Shown: piece by piece, positions 45,961-55,758 of the stretch
How positions within the stretch are numbered: the first letter of the stretch is position 1
Layout of the letters: every line of letters begins with the position of its first letter
NCBI GenBank assembly: GCA_947561585.1
Contig: CANNZV010000919.1
Coordinates: forward strand, 21,818-85,817
Reading direction: 5' to 3'
From: Caprella mutica
Taxonomy: Eukaryota; Arthropoda; Malacostraca; Amphipoda; Caprellidae
DNA: 64,000 nt
The notes under the pieces: generated by a model
Seen by the model: the letters and a program-made list of their open reading frames with translations, nothing else
The model's database searches: none
Told to the model about the DNA's origin: nothing
Made by a program: the position numbers and the translations under genes

Positions 45961-46450
45961 TTAAAAGACGAACTGTAAATATCATTGCCCTATTATCGAA
46001 TTCATTTCTAATTCCCCTGAACGATATGCTGATAATGCTTTTTTAAAAGACTTTGCGTACCTTTGTCTTTAAGGAATGGTTCAAAAATAAATTACTATTT
46101 TTGAACCATTCCTTAAGCTGTTTTTGTCGTGTATATCTGGTATTTTTTCACCTTTTGCACGGCTTTTTCTTTTTTAGGAATGATGTGGCTAAGTCAGTCA
46201 TTTCGACCACAATGGGCATTAAAATGCAGACAGGCTGATTTTAAGGGAAAAATAAGGATAAATGAATACCTTCCGCAGAGTGAATTGTTCAGCGAACATT
46301 CAAACGAATGAACCGCAAAGCGGACAAGGAGCTCAAAACCGTCCAAATGATGGAGTTATTATTTTGCCGTTCTTAAATAGCCTTTTTTCGCTTGCTCAGT
46401 AAGGTAATTTAAAATAAATAAAAATGATAGAAACAAATGTCCACAAACAC
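45961..46450. other. Spacer with small palindrome and possible remnant
   Basis: It contains a perfect hairpin at 46069-46116 and a TACCTTTG box (46058-46065). A short frame from 46129 to 46311 begins with a hydrophobic stretch, but it has no clear start or family and I do not call it a gene. Some sequence near 46240-46390 is less AT-rich than its surroundings, perhaps a relic. Confidence 0.4.
46069..46116. repeat. Perfect 21-bp-arm hairpin of the GGAATGGTTC type
   Basis: TTAAGGAATGGTTCAAAAAT... pairs with its exact reverse complement across a 6-base loop. It shares the outer arm with elements at 4442, 6452 and 55918, so it seems a minimal or collapsed member of that group. Confidence 0.8.
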
Positions 46451-48979
46451 ATGCTAAAAAAAACTTATTTATTCTTTTTATTCTTTTTCTGTTGGAATAT
46501 TACAACGGCTAATAACATCGAACACTATCAAGAATTAATAAAAGAACAATTATCTAATCCTAATTTTTATAATTCGCTATCAAACTGCATCGACCTTTCT
46601 ACTATGGAGGTGGATATTTATGAATATGAATCAAGTCTTAGACATGAGGCTTATGGTGAATTATTAGAAAAAGGCAAGCTATCTGAACAAGAACAAAAAA
46701 CATTGCTATTCCTTACTGGTATTGATTATTTGTATTCAAAAGAAAAAGAGTTGGCAACAACTACTTTTTTAGAAATATACAAATCTTACCCTGACAATAG
46801 CACCAAATCTGATATTACCTACTGGATTGGACTTTCTTACTTTCGCCGTTCGGACATTATAAATGCACAAACATATTTAGAAGAATGCCGCTCGGTTTCT
46901 AATACAATAGGAAATGATGATAAAATACTGAAAAGCAATTATTACTTAGGATTAATTAAAGCCAAAGTAAATGCTTGTGACCAGGCAATTCAATATTATG
47001 AAGCAAGCCTAAAGGTAGCAAAGCGTTTGAAGACGCATCGCTGGGTATCGGCTTGCTATAGAAAAATTGGTATTTGTTACAAAAATATGAACCAATTTGC
47101 CAAATCACTTGAGTATTATAAGGCAGGCATAAAGTATGGCATAGACAACAATTATACGGAGCGGAATGATTTATTGCACCTGAATGTTGGAAAACTATAT
47201 ATGTTAGTAGGTGATTTTGATAAAGCAGTGCTAGAGTATGAATACAGCTACAATATCCGAAAAGAAAAAAACGATATTGAACCTATGACTGTCTGTCTTG
47301 CTAACATTGGAGAGATATACTTAACCCTAGGCGATTACCCAAAAGCGTTTTCATCTTTTCAAGAAGCTTATCAGCTTGCCCAAAATAACGATTTGCAGGA
47401 AAGAGCTCTTTATTTTCAAGTGCTAATGGGTGAAGCTTATTCATTGAACGGAACAATAGAAAAAGCAGATTCTTTACTAAACTATTGTTTAGATGGGTAT
47501 CAAAAAATGGGTTTAGTTAAACAGGAAATTTCCTGCCTATATAATCTTGGAAATAATCTATTATTCAATAAACAATATGACGATGCACTACCTTACTTCC
47601 TAAATGCTAAGGAAAAAATTAAGGATATGCGGCATCAAAATGCGATTCAGATAGAAAATGGTTTAGCTGAAATTTATTTATCACAAAAAAAATATAAAAA
47701 AGCCATCAATCTAGGAAATTCTGTCTTAGCCCGTATTTCGGATAACAGTAATACTAATAGAGTTACATTAATATCCGCTATGGATAAACTAACGAATGCT
47801 TATCAAGCAATCGGAAATTTTAAAGCAGCATTGGACATTTCCAATAAGCGCAACAAATTGGAACGAGAAATATTTGACGAAAGCAAGTTGAGAGAGGTTG
47901 GTAAATTTGAAATGCGGATGCTGGTTAAAGAAGAATTGGACACCAAACAAAAAGCTATTGATTATTTGCAAATTCAAAACAAAAATCACGAACTAAGCAT
48001 AGAAAAAAGAAATTTACAAGTAATTATTGCTGCAATACTCTTAGCTTTTTCCTTCCTTCTTGCAGGAATATTGCTTTTTTTCTTAAAAAAGAACAAACAA
48101 AAAAATCAAAAACTAATGCTGCTCAACAAAGAGCAAAACCAATCTATACTAATAATAGAAAAACAAAAGGAAGCATTAAAAACCTCTGTTCAACAATTAA
48201 AAATTAGTCAATCAGAATTGAAACAGAGTAACAATGAATTAGAGCTTGTTTTAGATCGTAGAGAAAAATTAATACGTAGATTGCAAAAATTTGCCTCTGT
48301 TTTGGCACATGACTTTAAAGAACCCGTCAGAACTATTCTTTCTTTTGGAAAGCTTTTGAACCGGTCTATTATTCCTAAAATTGATGAAAGAGAAAAAGAA
48401 TTTTTCAATTTCATTATCTCTAGTACTACTAGACTGAATGATATGGTTGACCGACTATATGCCTATAGTGCAAATACTTTGGTCTTGATGAATAAGTTTC
48501 AAATGATTAATCTTGAAGACATTATTGAAAGTGTGCAAAAAGACCTTAACCATAAGTTGGTTCAAAGTAAAGGACATGTAGAAGTAGAACCTTTTCATCA
48601 CCTGATACTTGGAGATAATATCCTCTTATACCAACTGTTCCAAAACCTAATAGCCAATGCACTTAAATACTCTAAAGTTGACCATCCAGCCAGAATAAGC
48701 ATTAAAAATGAGTTGATTAATAATCAATTCGTAGTCTCGGTTACGGATAATGGCGTTGGGATAGAGCATGATTCTAGCATAGATATATTTGCTCTTTTTT
48801 CAAGAACTCAAAACACTTCCGACAGAGATGGTCATGGATTAGGGCTTGCTACTTGCAAAGAAGTACTTGAAATTCACGGAGGAAAAATTGATTATACCTC
48901 TGAAATAGGAGTTGGAACCACTTTTTACCTTTATTTTAAAGATTTTAAAAAAATAGAAAATACCGTACTAAACCATTAA
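46451..48979 (+). CDS. TPR-containing sensor histidine kinase
   Basis: An 842-residue kinase starting at ATG 46451, which gives a signal-like N-terminus LKKTYLFFLFFFCWNITTAN. Residues about 30-500 form eight or more tetratricopeptide-like repeats (for example AFSSFQEAYQLAQ). A membrane helix lies at about residues 521-545. A coiled coil leads to a HisKA domain with H620 in LAHDFKEPVRT. The HATPase domain follows with NLIANALKYS (N box), VTDNGVGIE (G1) and GHGLGLATCKEV (G2). It should sense an envelope signal and phosphorylate a response regulator not found here. Its stop overlaps the first bases of a long palindrome. Confidence 0.92.
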   Translation: MLKKTYLFFLFFFCWNITTANNIEHYQELIKEQLSNPNFYNSLSNCIDLSTMEVDIYEYESSLRHEAYGELLEKGKLSEQEQKTLLFLTGIDYLYSKEKELATTTFLEIYKSYPDNSTKSDITYWIGLSYFRRSDIINAQTYLEECRSVSNTIGNDDKILKSNYYLGLIKAKVNACDQAIQYYEASLKVAKRLKTHRWVSACYRKIGICYKNMNQFAKSLEYYKAGIKYGIDNNYTERNDLLHLNVGKLYMLVGDFDKAVLEYEYSYNIRKEKNDIEPMTVCLANIGEIYLTLGDYPKAFSSFQEAYQLAQNNDLQERALYFQVLMGEAYSLNGTIEKADSLLNYCLDGYQKMGLVKQEISCLYNLGNNLLFNKQYDDALPYFLNAKEKIKDMRHQNAIQIENGLAEIYLSQKKYKKAINLGNSVLARISDNSNTNRVTLISAMDKLTNAYQAIGNFKAALDISNKRNKLEREIFDESKLREVGKFEMRMLVKEELDTKQKAIDYLQIQNKNHELSIEKRNLQVIIAAILLAFSFLLAGILLFFLKKNKQKNQKLMLLNKEQNQSILIIEKQKEALKTSVQQLKISQSELKQSNNELELVLDRREKLIRRLQKFASVLAHDFKEPVRTILSFGKLLNRSIIPKIDEREKEFFNFIISSTTRLNDMVDRLYAYSANTLVLMNKFQMINLEDIIESVQKDLNHKLVQSKGHVEVEPFHHLILGDNILLYQLFQNLIANALKYSKVDHPARISIKNELINNQFVVSVTDNGVGIEHDSSIDIFALFSRTQNTSDRDGHGLGLATCKEVLEIHGGKIDYTSEIGVGTTFYLYFKDFKKIENTVLNH

Positions 48980-49141
48980 GGAACGATGAAAAAATAACTT
49001 ATAACATCTTGCTGTTTCTTTTGTCCTTATTTTTTACTTTAAAATCAGTCATAGTATCAACAATAATCCTTCTTTTAAAGTAAACCTAAGACCAAAATAA
49101 TTCACCAATTTTGTTATAACTTATTCTTTCAACGTTCTTAA
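48976..49141. repeat. Long palindrome, family 3 (TTAAGGAACGATGAAAAAAT ends)
   Basis: The left arm TTAAGGAACGATGAAAAAAT continues AACTTATAAC and the right arm runs GTTATAACTTATTCTTTCAA, with arms of about 70 bases and an apex around 49048-49080. The left end begins inside the stop codon region of the kinase. Related left arms occur at 53139 and 6147, and a right-arm-like piece at 56020. Confidence 0.65.
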
Positions 49142-49177
49142 GGAATGGTGCATCAATTTACTTAACAATATAAAAAC

Positions 49178-52100
49178 ATGAAACAGACTACCCTCTTATT
49201 ATTGCTTTTATGGAGTAATTACTTCTATGCGCAGCCCACTTTTACGGCCAATGATGAAGTTCCGGTTTATACCGATGTTCCTTTTCGAATAGGTGTAAAC
49301 CCCGGCAGTCATGGCGACTGGGATGACGACCAATTAGCCGATATTTCTGCTGGCAATGCCGATTTAGGTATTCCGGGCGCAGGAATTAAAGCATTTAGAG
49401 CATCGCTTCCTGAAAAATTTGTCTTACAATGGGGCTATGATGTTCGTGTAGATGAGTTTGAACATTACGCCAGTTTAGGCATGGACAAGCACACGGTTTT
49501 TTTGCAAGACCCCTCGGATGCACATGTGGACATGACGGCCTATTGTCCTGATGAACCTTCCCTTTTATTCGCTGATATGTACTTGCCTATTTGGGATAAT
49601 GGCGAAAACGGAACACCCGTTAATGACGACAATCATGCTGCGCTTTACGTCTATAACACCGTCAATACCTACAAAGATTACGTTCAATTTTGGGAAATAT
49701 ACAATGAACCAGATTTTGATTATTCCAACAGCGGTTGGCGAGAAGCTGGCGACCCCGGTAATTGGTTTGAGAATGTGCCCGAACCTTGTGATTATAAGTT
49801 GCGTACGCCCGTTTATCACTATATTCGGATGTTGCGAATCGCTTATGAAGTCACCAAAACGGTTGACCCAGACGCTTATGTGGGCGTTGGAGGTTTAGGT
49901 TATACCAGTTTTTTAGATATTATTTTACGGCATACGGATAATCCTGATGGCGGTCAAGTTACTGCTGATTATCCCTTGACAGGTGGGGCTTATTTTGATT
50001 GTATGAGCTATCATTGTTACCCGCATATTGATGGCGGTTTGCGCTATTGGAGTAATGATGCTGGGGGTTTCGTTTATACACGTCACTCAGATGCAGCCGT
50101 AGAGGAAGTTGTTCATCATAAAGAAGAATTTGAGGACTTGTTGTTTCAATATGGCTATGATGGCACGACTTATCCACAAAAAGTATTTATCAATACCGAA
50201 AGTAATATACCGCGCAAGCAGTTTGGCGACCAATTTGGGTCAAATCATGCTCAACGAAACTTTGGCATAAAAGTACAAGTAGAAGCACAAAAAAATGATA
50301 TAAAGCAATTGCACTTCTACAATTTGGCGGATAAAGAAACCTTTGAAGATGCCAGTAGTTGGAGCAGAATAACGGGTTTATACCAAAAACTTAGTCACCT
50401 CCAACCCTACGATGGCATTATGATTAATGACGAAGGTTTAGCTAGCCGCACGACGACTAGCTTGCTATTTGAAAAGACCTATGATGCGGCGGCTACGGCT
50501 GCTTTAAATCTTCCTGAAACTATACGTGGCGGTGTTTTTATGGATGAAAACAATGTGCCGACCTATGTGCTTTGGGCGATTACGCAAACAGATATGACCG
50601 AGGCCGCAAGTGCCGTTTATTCCTTTCCAAGTAGCTTAAATTATGAAACTTTAGACCAATATGCATGGGATTTTGGAGCTACTGGAACTATCACTTCCAT
50701 TTCACCAGATAATGTACAATTGACGGGCGACCCTATTTTTCTTAAAGCAACTATAGCGCAGGGAATGCCTCCAGTGGCTGGTTTTACCAGTAATTATGAT
50801 AATAATTGCGCACCAGGCACCATTCAATTTACCGACCAAAGCAGCAATCAACCCACCAGCTATACATGGTCTTTTCCTAATGGAAATCCTACAACTTCTA
50901 ATATAGCAAATCCAAGTATTTCCTACAATGCAAGTGGTACTTATACCGCAACATTGACCGTATTAAATGACTTTGGTGAAAGCACAGAAAGCTTCACATT
51001 TACTATCTATGACGGTGAGGAACTTAGTCTGATGGAAACCATTAATGAAGGCGATAATTATACCGTTGGCACTTCTGTTTATACGGAAACAGGTACATAT
51101 ACCGACGTTTTAGTCAATCAATTTGGCTGCGATAGTATAGTCCATTTAGATTTGACAGTCGTTCCTATTGCTGGCAATGCCCCTATTGCAGACTTTTCGA
51201 CTACCTTCCTCAATGAATGTGCGCCAGTGACCGTTCAATTCACCGACCAAAGCACCAATGAACCAACGAGTTTTCATTGGGCCTTTTTCGGTGGCGGCAT
51301 TAGCACTTCTACCATCCAAAATCCGATTATTACTTATGATGTTCCTGGCACTTATGAAGCCGTGCTCACTGTACAAAATGCCTTTGGAGAAAGTACAGAT
51401 AATTTTATCTTTTCGGTGCATGGTAGCGAAGAAACCACTTTGGCTCAAACCATTACCGAAGGCGAAAGTTATAGCATTGGCACGTCTGTTTACACCGAAG
51501 CAGGAATGTATATCGACACTTTACAAAACGAACATGGTTGCGATAGTATCGTCCATTTAGATTTAACAGTTGTTCCGGCTGGAATGCCGCCTGTTGCTGC
51601 ATTTACGAGCAATTATGATAATAACTGCGCCCCGACGACCATTCAGTTTAGCAACCAAAGTTCTAATAATCCAGATAGTTATTTGTGGACATTTCCAGGC
51701 GGTATTCCTTCCACTTCTACCTTAACTAATCCAAATGTTTCCTACAATGCTGGTGGTACTTACGAAGCTACTCTAAGCGCACAAAATGATTTTGGAGAAA
51801 GCACCGAAAGCTTCACCTTTATCGTTTATCAAGGCAGTGAAATGAATACTGTGGTAAATATTTATGAAGGCGAAAGTTATACGGTTGGTAATTCCGTTTA
51901 TACAGAAACAGGCATGTATAGCGATACTTTAGAAAATCAATTTGGTTGCGATAGTATTATCCATTTAGACTTAACCGTCGTTATAGAAACGGGACTGCCA
52001 GCGGCCGCTTTTTCTTCTGAATTTGAAGGAATATGTGTCCCTGTCGATGCTCAATTTTTCAATCAAAGCAGTGACAACACGACGAGTTTTGAGTGGTCAT

Positions 52101-53089
52101 TTACTAATAGCGGCATGACGACCACTTCTACACTCGAAAATCCAGCCTTTACCTTCATCAATCCAGGTCTATATGAAGTCACCTTAGTCGCCATCAATGA
52201 TGAAGGTTCGGATGCACAAGACTTTACATTTATCCTCTACAGTACAGACGAAACCAATGTAGCAGCCACTATAAATGAAGGCGAAGACTATGCTCTTGGC
52301 ACGTCCATTTATACCGAAACAGGTATGTATATCGACACTTTATTAAATCAATATGGCTGTGATAGTATCGTCCATTTGGATTTGACCGTCATTCCGGCAG
52401 AACTCGCGCCAGTAGCAGCATTTTCTATTAGTTTAGACGCTAACTGTGCCCCAGTTAGCGTGCAATTTACGGATGAAAGCAGCAATAATCCAAGCAATTA
52501 TCTTTGGTCATTTCCTAATGGAAATCCTGCCACTTCGACCTTAGCTAATCCAAGCGTTAGCTATGCGCAAGGTGGCACTTATACCGCTATTCTATCCGCG
52601 CAAAATAGTGCTGGAGAAGATAGTGAAAGCTTTATGTTTACCATTGGCGAAGACGTGGAAGTAGATATTACAGCGACTATTAATGAAGGCGAAAGCTATA
52701 CCGTTGGCAATTCTACTTACACACAAACAGGTATCTACATCAACACGCTACAAAGCCAATTCGGTTGTGATAGTATCGTTAATTTAGATTTGACCGTATT
52801 GACCAGCGTATTTTCACCTACTATAATGCCGCTTCAAATCAATGTCATTCCTAATCCGACGACAACAAGGACAAGCTTGTTTTTCACGCTTCCAGAAGCG
52901 ATGCAATTATCTGTTGTACTCTATGATATACGTGGACAATTACTCCAAAATGTAGTAACTCGTCAGGCATTTTCGGCAGGCAACAAAGAAATTTCAATTG
53001 ACTTGCAGGAGGTACCAGCAGGCGTTTATTTTGTTCGTATAGAAACCGAAAAAACGGTTTCTGAGGTCGTACGAATTATTCGTTTATAG
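49178..53089 (+). CDS. Secreted glycosidase-like protein with PKD repeats and T9SS domain
   Basis: A 1303-residue exported protein with signal MKQTTLLLLLLWSNYFYAQ. Residues about 20-520 resemble clan GH-A TIM-barrel glycosidases: FWEIYNEPD with putative acid/base E177, and FINTESNI with candidate nucleophile E341. The rest is five units, each a PKD domain (for example FTDQSSNQPTSYTWSFPNGN) plus a short EGESYTVGNSVYTETG...GCDSIVHLDLTV module. The end (VIPNPTTTRTSLFFTLPE...VPAGVYFVRIE) is a type A T9SS sorting domain. The glycoside substrate cannot be told. Confidence 0.85.
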   Translation: MKQTTLLLLLLWSNYFYAQPTFTANDEVPVYTDVPFRIGVNPGSHGDWDDDQLADISAGNADLGIPGAGIKAFRASLPEKFVLQWGYDVRVDEFEHYASLGMDKHTVFLQDPSDAHVDMTAYCPDEPSLLFADMYLPIWDNGENGTPVNDDNHAALYVYNTVNTYKDYVQFWEIYNEPDFDYSNSGWREAGDPGNWFENVPEPCDYKLRTPVYHYIRMLRIAYEVTKTVDPDAYVGVGGLGYTSFLDIILRHTDNPDGGQVTADYPLTGGAYFDCMSYHCYPHIDGGLRYWSNDAGGFVYTRHSDAAVEEVVHHKEEFEDLLFQYGYDGTTYPQKVFINTESNIPRKQFGDQFGSNHAQRNFGIKVQVEAQKNDIKQLHFYNLADKETFEDASSWSRITGLYQKLSHLQPYDGIMINDEGLASRTTTSLLFEKTYDAAATAALNLPETIRGGVFMDENNVPTYVLWAITQTDMTEAASAVYSFPSSLNYETLDQYAWDFGATGTITSISPDNVQLTGDPIFLKATIAQGMPPVAGFTSNYDNNCAPGTIQFTDQSSNQPTSYTWSFPNGNPTTSNIANPSISYNASGTYTATLTVLNDFGESTESFTFTIYDGEELSLMETINEGDNYTVGTSVYTETGTYTDVLVNQFGCDSIVHLDLTVVPIAGNAPIADFSTTFLNECAPVTVQFTDQSTNEPTSFHWAFFGGGISTSTIQNPIITYDVPGTYEAVLTVQNAFGESTDNFIFSVHGSEETTLAQTITEGESYSIGTSVYTEAGMYIDTLQNEHGCDSIVHLDLTVVPAGMPPVAAFTSNYDNNCAPTTIQFSNQSSNNPDSYLWTFPGGIPSTSTLTNPNVSYNAGGTYEATLSAQNDFGESTESFTFIVYQGSEMNTVVNIYEGESYTVGNSVYTETGMYSDTLENQFGCDSIIHLDLTVVIETGLPAAAFSSEFEGICVPVDAQFFNQSSDNTTSFEWSFTNSGMTTTSTLENPAFTFINPGLYEVTLVAINDEGSDAQDFTFILYSTDETNVAATINEGEDYALGTSIYTETGMYIDTLLNQYGCDSIVHLDLTVIPAELAPVAAFSISLDANCAPVSVQFTDESSNNPSNYLWSFPNGNPATSTLANPSVSYAQGGTYTAILSAQNSAGEDSESFMFTIGEDVEVDITATINEGESYTVGNSTYTQTGIYINTLQSQFGCDSIVNLDLTVLTSVFSPTIMPLQINVIPNPTTTRTSLFFTLPEAMQLSVVLYDIRGQLLQNVVTRQAFSAGNKEISIDLQEVPAGVYFVRIETEKTVSEVVRIIRL

Positions 53090-53095
53090 AATATT

Positions 53096-53135
53096 TAAGG
53101 GCTGCTCTTTGGTGAAGAGCAGCCCTTAATCTTTT
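53096..53135 (+). terminator. Intrinsic terminator after the glycosidase-like gene
   Basis: TAAGGGCTGCTCTT, a short loop, and AAGAGCAGCCCTTA form a 14-bp perfect stem followed by a T-rich tail. Confidence 0.92.
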
Positions 53136-53166
53136 GCATTTAGGAACGATAAAACAGGGAATAATG

Positions 53167-54234
53167 CTAAAAAATATGATTTTCACGTATCCAATGCACA
53201 AAGTAAAGCAGGGCTTCTTGTGGTGTTTTGCCTAGCGGCACAATATTCGACATCACCATCAAGTGTGGCGAAAATGGAATGCCATCCGGAGATTCAGATT
53301 GCTCAAAATAGTCTGAAATATCCCCTGCATCGTAGCAAATAATCATTTCATAGACATTGCGGTCTGGGTCAAAAATAATGGTCAGGAAATTGTTTAAAAA
53401 CATGCCATGAAAGCAACTCAAAAAGACAGGATATTCTAAATATCCTTGGTCTTCAATACCAAAAACAACGGTTTCGTAAGGCGGATATAAATACAGTTTA
53501 CTTGGCAAACTAGCTATCTGGAACATCCCTTCCAACAACTTCAGTTGATGCATCATTTTCTGTGCTGGCAAAGCTGCTTTATCAAATTCTTCATAAGGTC
53601 GCCAATCTTTTTGGTAACTATTAAAAAACTCACAATTGCCAATACGTAATTTATAATCAAAAGCAGGATAATCTGGTACGACATAGCCCGGATAATAATA
53701 ATCCAAATTACGTTCTAAACCAAATTCCATTTCCAAAAGCATGGTATAGTAACCTAAGCTAAATGACTGATAATCAGCACTATACACTCCTTTTATACTT
53801 TCAATACTCTTTTTGCCGACATCAAAAAACGAATACCCAATCAAGCGATCTTCGTCGTATAGACTAATTTCCCAAGTATTATAAATACTATGGTCGGCAT
53901 CGTCTTGTAAGGAGCGTTTGAGTGTTGTCTCATGACGTTTTCCGAATTTTACGCGCCATTGCTGAAACAATATTTCTTTCTCTTCTGTCAAAATAGCAGG
54001 ACGAGTGACGCTACGGAAACGTGCAGCATTTTTACGTAATAATTTACGCTGTCCTTTCCGAAATTGAAAGCCTTCTAGAGGCTGACGTATCCAAACGGCT
54101 GAATATAATTGAGAATCAAATATTAGAAACCGGCAAGTAAAAATATATTGACCTAAGCGATACCACCCGCGCTCTAAATAAGCATCAAGTAATTCCGGCG
54201 GCATCATGTCTAGTGTATGTCTTTCTGTGTACAT
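53167..54234 (-). CDS. Arginyl-tRNA-protein transferase-like protein
   Basis: A 355-residue protein with pattern ATE/Bpt: LLDAYLERGWYRLGQYIFTCRF at the start, FQFRKGQRKLLRKN, then EDRLIGYSFFDV and FSLGYYTMLLEMEFGLERNLDYYYPGYVV. These are the N-end-rule aminoacyltransferase motifs and a GNAT-like fold. The N-terminal Cys pairs of typical ATE enzymes are missing, so either the zinc region is lost or it is a divergent branch. It may add Arg or Leu to protein N-termini. TACTTTTG on the minus strand just upstream (54243-54250) could be its -7 box. Confidence 0.75.
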   Translation of the reverse strand: MYTERHTLDMMPPELLDAYLERGWYRLGQYIFTCRFLIFDSQLYSAVWIRQPLEGFQFRKGQRKLLRKNAARFRSVTRPAILTEEKEILFQQWRVKFGKRHETTLKRSLQDDADHSIYNTWEISLYDEDRLIGYSFFDVGKKSIESIKGVYSADYQSFSLGYYTMLLEMEFGLERNLDYYYPGYVVPDYPAFDYKLRIGNCEFFNSYQKDWRPYEEFDKAALPAQKMMHQLKLLEGMFQIASLPSKLYLYPPYETVVFGIEDQGYLEYPVFLSCFHGMFLNNFLTIIFDPDRNVYEMIICYDAGDISDYFEQSESPDGIPFSPHLMVMSNIVPLGKTPQEALLYFVHWIRENHIF

Positions 54235-54242
54235 CAGGTGGC

Positions 54243-54250
54243 AAAAGTAA
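54243..54250 (-). promoter_or_regulatory. Likely -7 box (TACTTTTG) for the ATE-like gene
   Basis: The minus strand reads TACTTTTG, fitting TAxxTTTG, only nine bases before the proposed start codon. If real, the transcript would be nearly leaderless, or translation would start later. Confidence 0.4.
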
Positions 54251-54490
54251 GGACTGATAAGCGTTTTTAATAGTTTTGAAATTAGAAGTTACTAACAGTT
54301 TCCCATTAGAACTCCAGCATTAGTTCACTATAAATTAAGTAGGTTCAGATTTTGGCGAGGCTATTTTTTATTTTAGCAAGGCATAAATTTTTCGCGTAGC
54401 AGCTCCTTCATCAATTAATCAATTGTTTCTCTCTTTCCGTTTTCTTGCAAAAGAAACGCCAATCTTTATTTGAAAGCACTATTTTGCCTA

Positions 54491-55726
54491 TTATTCATAA
54501 AATAAATCAGCAAAAATAAAGCGTTGAACCCCAATCCGAAAAGACTGAAATTGCAATAAATAAGGTGTAAATAATTCTCTTTCGAATCTGTGATAGACGG
54601 GATTATTTAACTCGAAAAAACAGGCCCATTCTGGCAAAATGCTGTATTCACCCCGCAAAAAAACAGATGCGACATGAGACGTTTCGATAGTTGCAAATTC
54701 GCCAACTACCCAACCATATTGATAGCGACCGCCCATAGAAAAGTGCCAGCGATTGCCCATGAATTGATGCGCAGCCAACTCCCCTCCTATACGGCGAGGA
54801 TTATTGAAAAAAAGAAGTTCGTAATTTATCGTATTCGCAAAAAACGACACTGCCGGCGCCAGATATAATCGCTCTTTTATTAATGGCGCAAAATAACGCA
54901 GACCAAACGCACCCGATACCGAGACATATTTGCTAGTGCTGGGATTGAAAAATAAGGAGTTCGATAAGCCAATATCTAAGTCCAATTGCCAATGATTGCG
55001 AATAAAGTACCCAATATTGGCCTTAAAATTACCGTTACGAGTACCTTCAAAACTGTAATTTTGAATAATTGAGCCCCCAAAATAGAAATTGTGCCTTTGT
55101 AAATAAGCCGCAGCGAGTTGCCAATCAGGGATTTGTGTTGCACTATTAGGGCGCAGAAATTGACGAAAAGCAATGTTTAAAGATAAGCGATTGTTATTCG
55201 TTACAACAGATTGTAAAACAGCGCTATCAAATAGCAAAACCGTTGCGCCAGCTTCGATAGAAAGGTTGGGGCTAAGAAAAAAATTGGCTGCTATACTCGT
55301 TTTCAGTTCTATACTCCACGGCGAATAAATGGGGCGAATAGGGTCGTTCTGCACAAAAGTATTCCATTGTATAGGCACTTTTACTTCCGAAAATAAAGCG
55401 ATTTTTCCGGTCGAAAAATAGCCGCGCAAAAAGGGCGAAACATCAACAAGATGGGATTTTGTGAAGTTATTCCTACCATTGAAAATGCTATTTCTGCTGC
55501 TAAATGAATAGTTCAAATCGCCACCATAGCACAACCAATCTTTCGCAAAATAACCAGCAGATACCGAAGGCAAAAAAGAATTGGTTTCTTCGTAATTATT
55601 TTGATGTTGAAAAATACTTGTTCCTGAGAATAAACTCCCCGATGCCATCCACATTCCTTTTTCCACCTGTGCAGCAAGTCCTACACAACTAATTAAGAAG
55701 CCAGTAAATAGAATTATTTTCCTCAT
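54491..55726 (-). CDS. Outer-membrane beta-barrel protein
   Basis: A 411-residue exported protein with signal MRKIILFTGFLISCVGLAAQ. The mature part has alternating hydrophobic and polar residues, aromatic girdles, and a final aromatic-ended strand (FRIGVQRFIFADLFYE), typical for an outer-membrane barrel. The family is not known to me. It lies upstream of the ATE-like gene on the same strand, separated by 256 bp without recognisable features. Confidence 0.75.
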   Translation of the reverse strand: MRKIILFTGFLISCVGLAAQVEKGMWMASGSLFSGTSIFQHQNNYEETNSFLPSVSAGYFAKDWLCYGGDLNYSFSSRNSIFNGRNNFTKSHLVDVSPFLRGYFSTGKIALFSEVKVPIQWNTFVQNDPIRPIYSPWSIELKTSIAANFFLSPNLSIEAGATVLLFDSAVLQSVVTNNNRLSLNIAFRQFLRPNSATQIPDWQLAAAYLQRHNFYFGGSIIQNYSFEGTRNGNFKANIGYFIRNHWQLDLDIGLSNSLFFNPSTSKYVSVSGAFGLRYFAPLIKERLYLAPAVSFFANTINYELLFFNNPRRIGGELAAHQFMGNRWHFSMGGRYQYGWVVGEFATIETSHVASVFLRGEYSILPEWACFFELNNPVYHRFERELFTPYLLQFQSFRIGVQRFIFADLFYE

Positions 55727-55758
55727 TGATGTCTTTTTTTACGCTCAATAAATACAAT

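Noticed and set aside
46129..46311. Short hydrophobic frame downstream of the adhesin gene
   Set aside because: No ATG-type start with a leader, no homology recognised, and it starts next to a palindrome; kept only as a spacer note.
1232..53780. Recurring TCAGCACTT (for example 1236, 7204, 9621, 17692, 22930) as a Chi-like or regulatory word
   Set aside because: Most cases lie in coding regions and can be explained by codon use, for example Ser-Ala-Asp; genome counts and strand bias would be needed to support a function.
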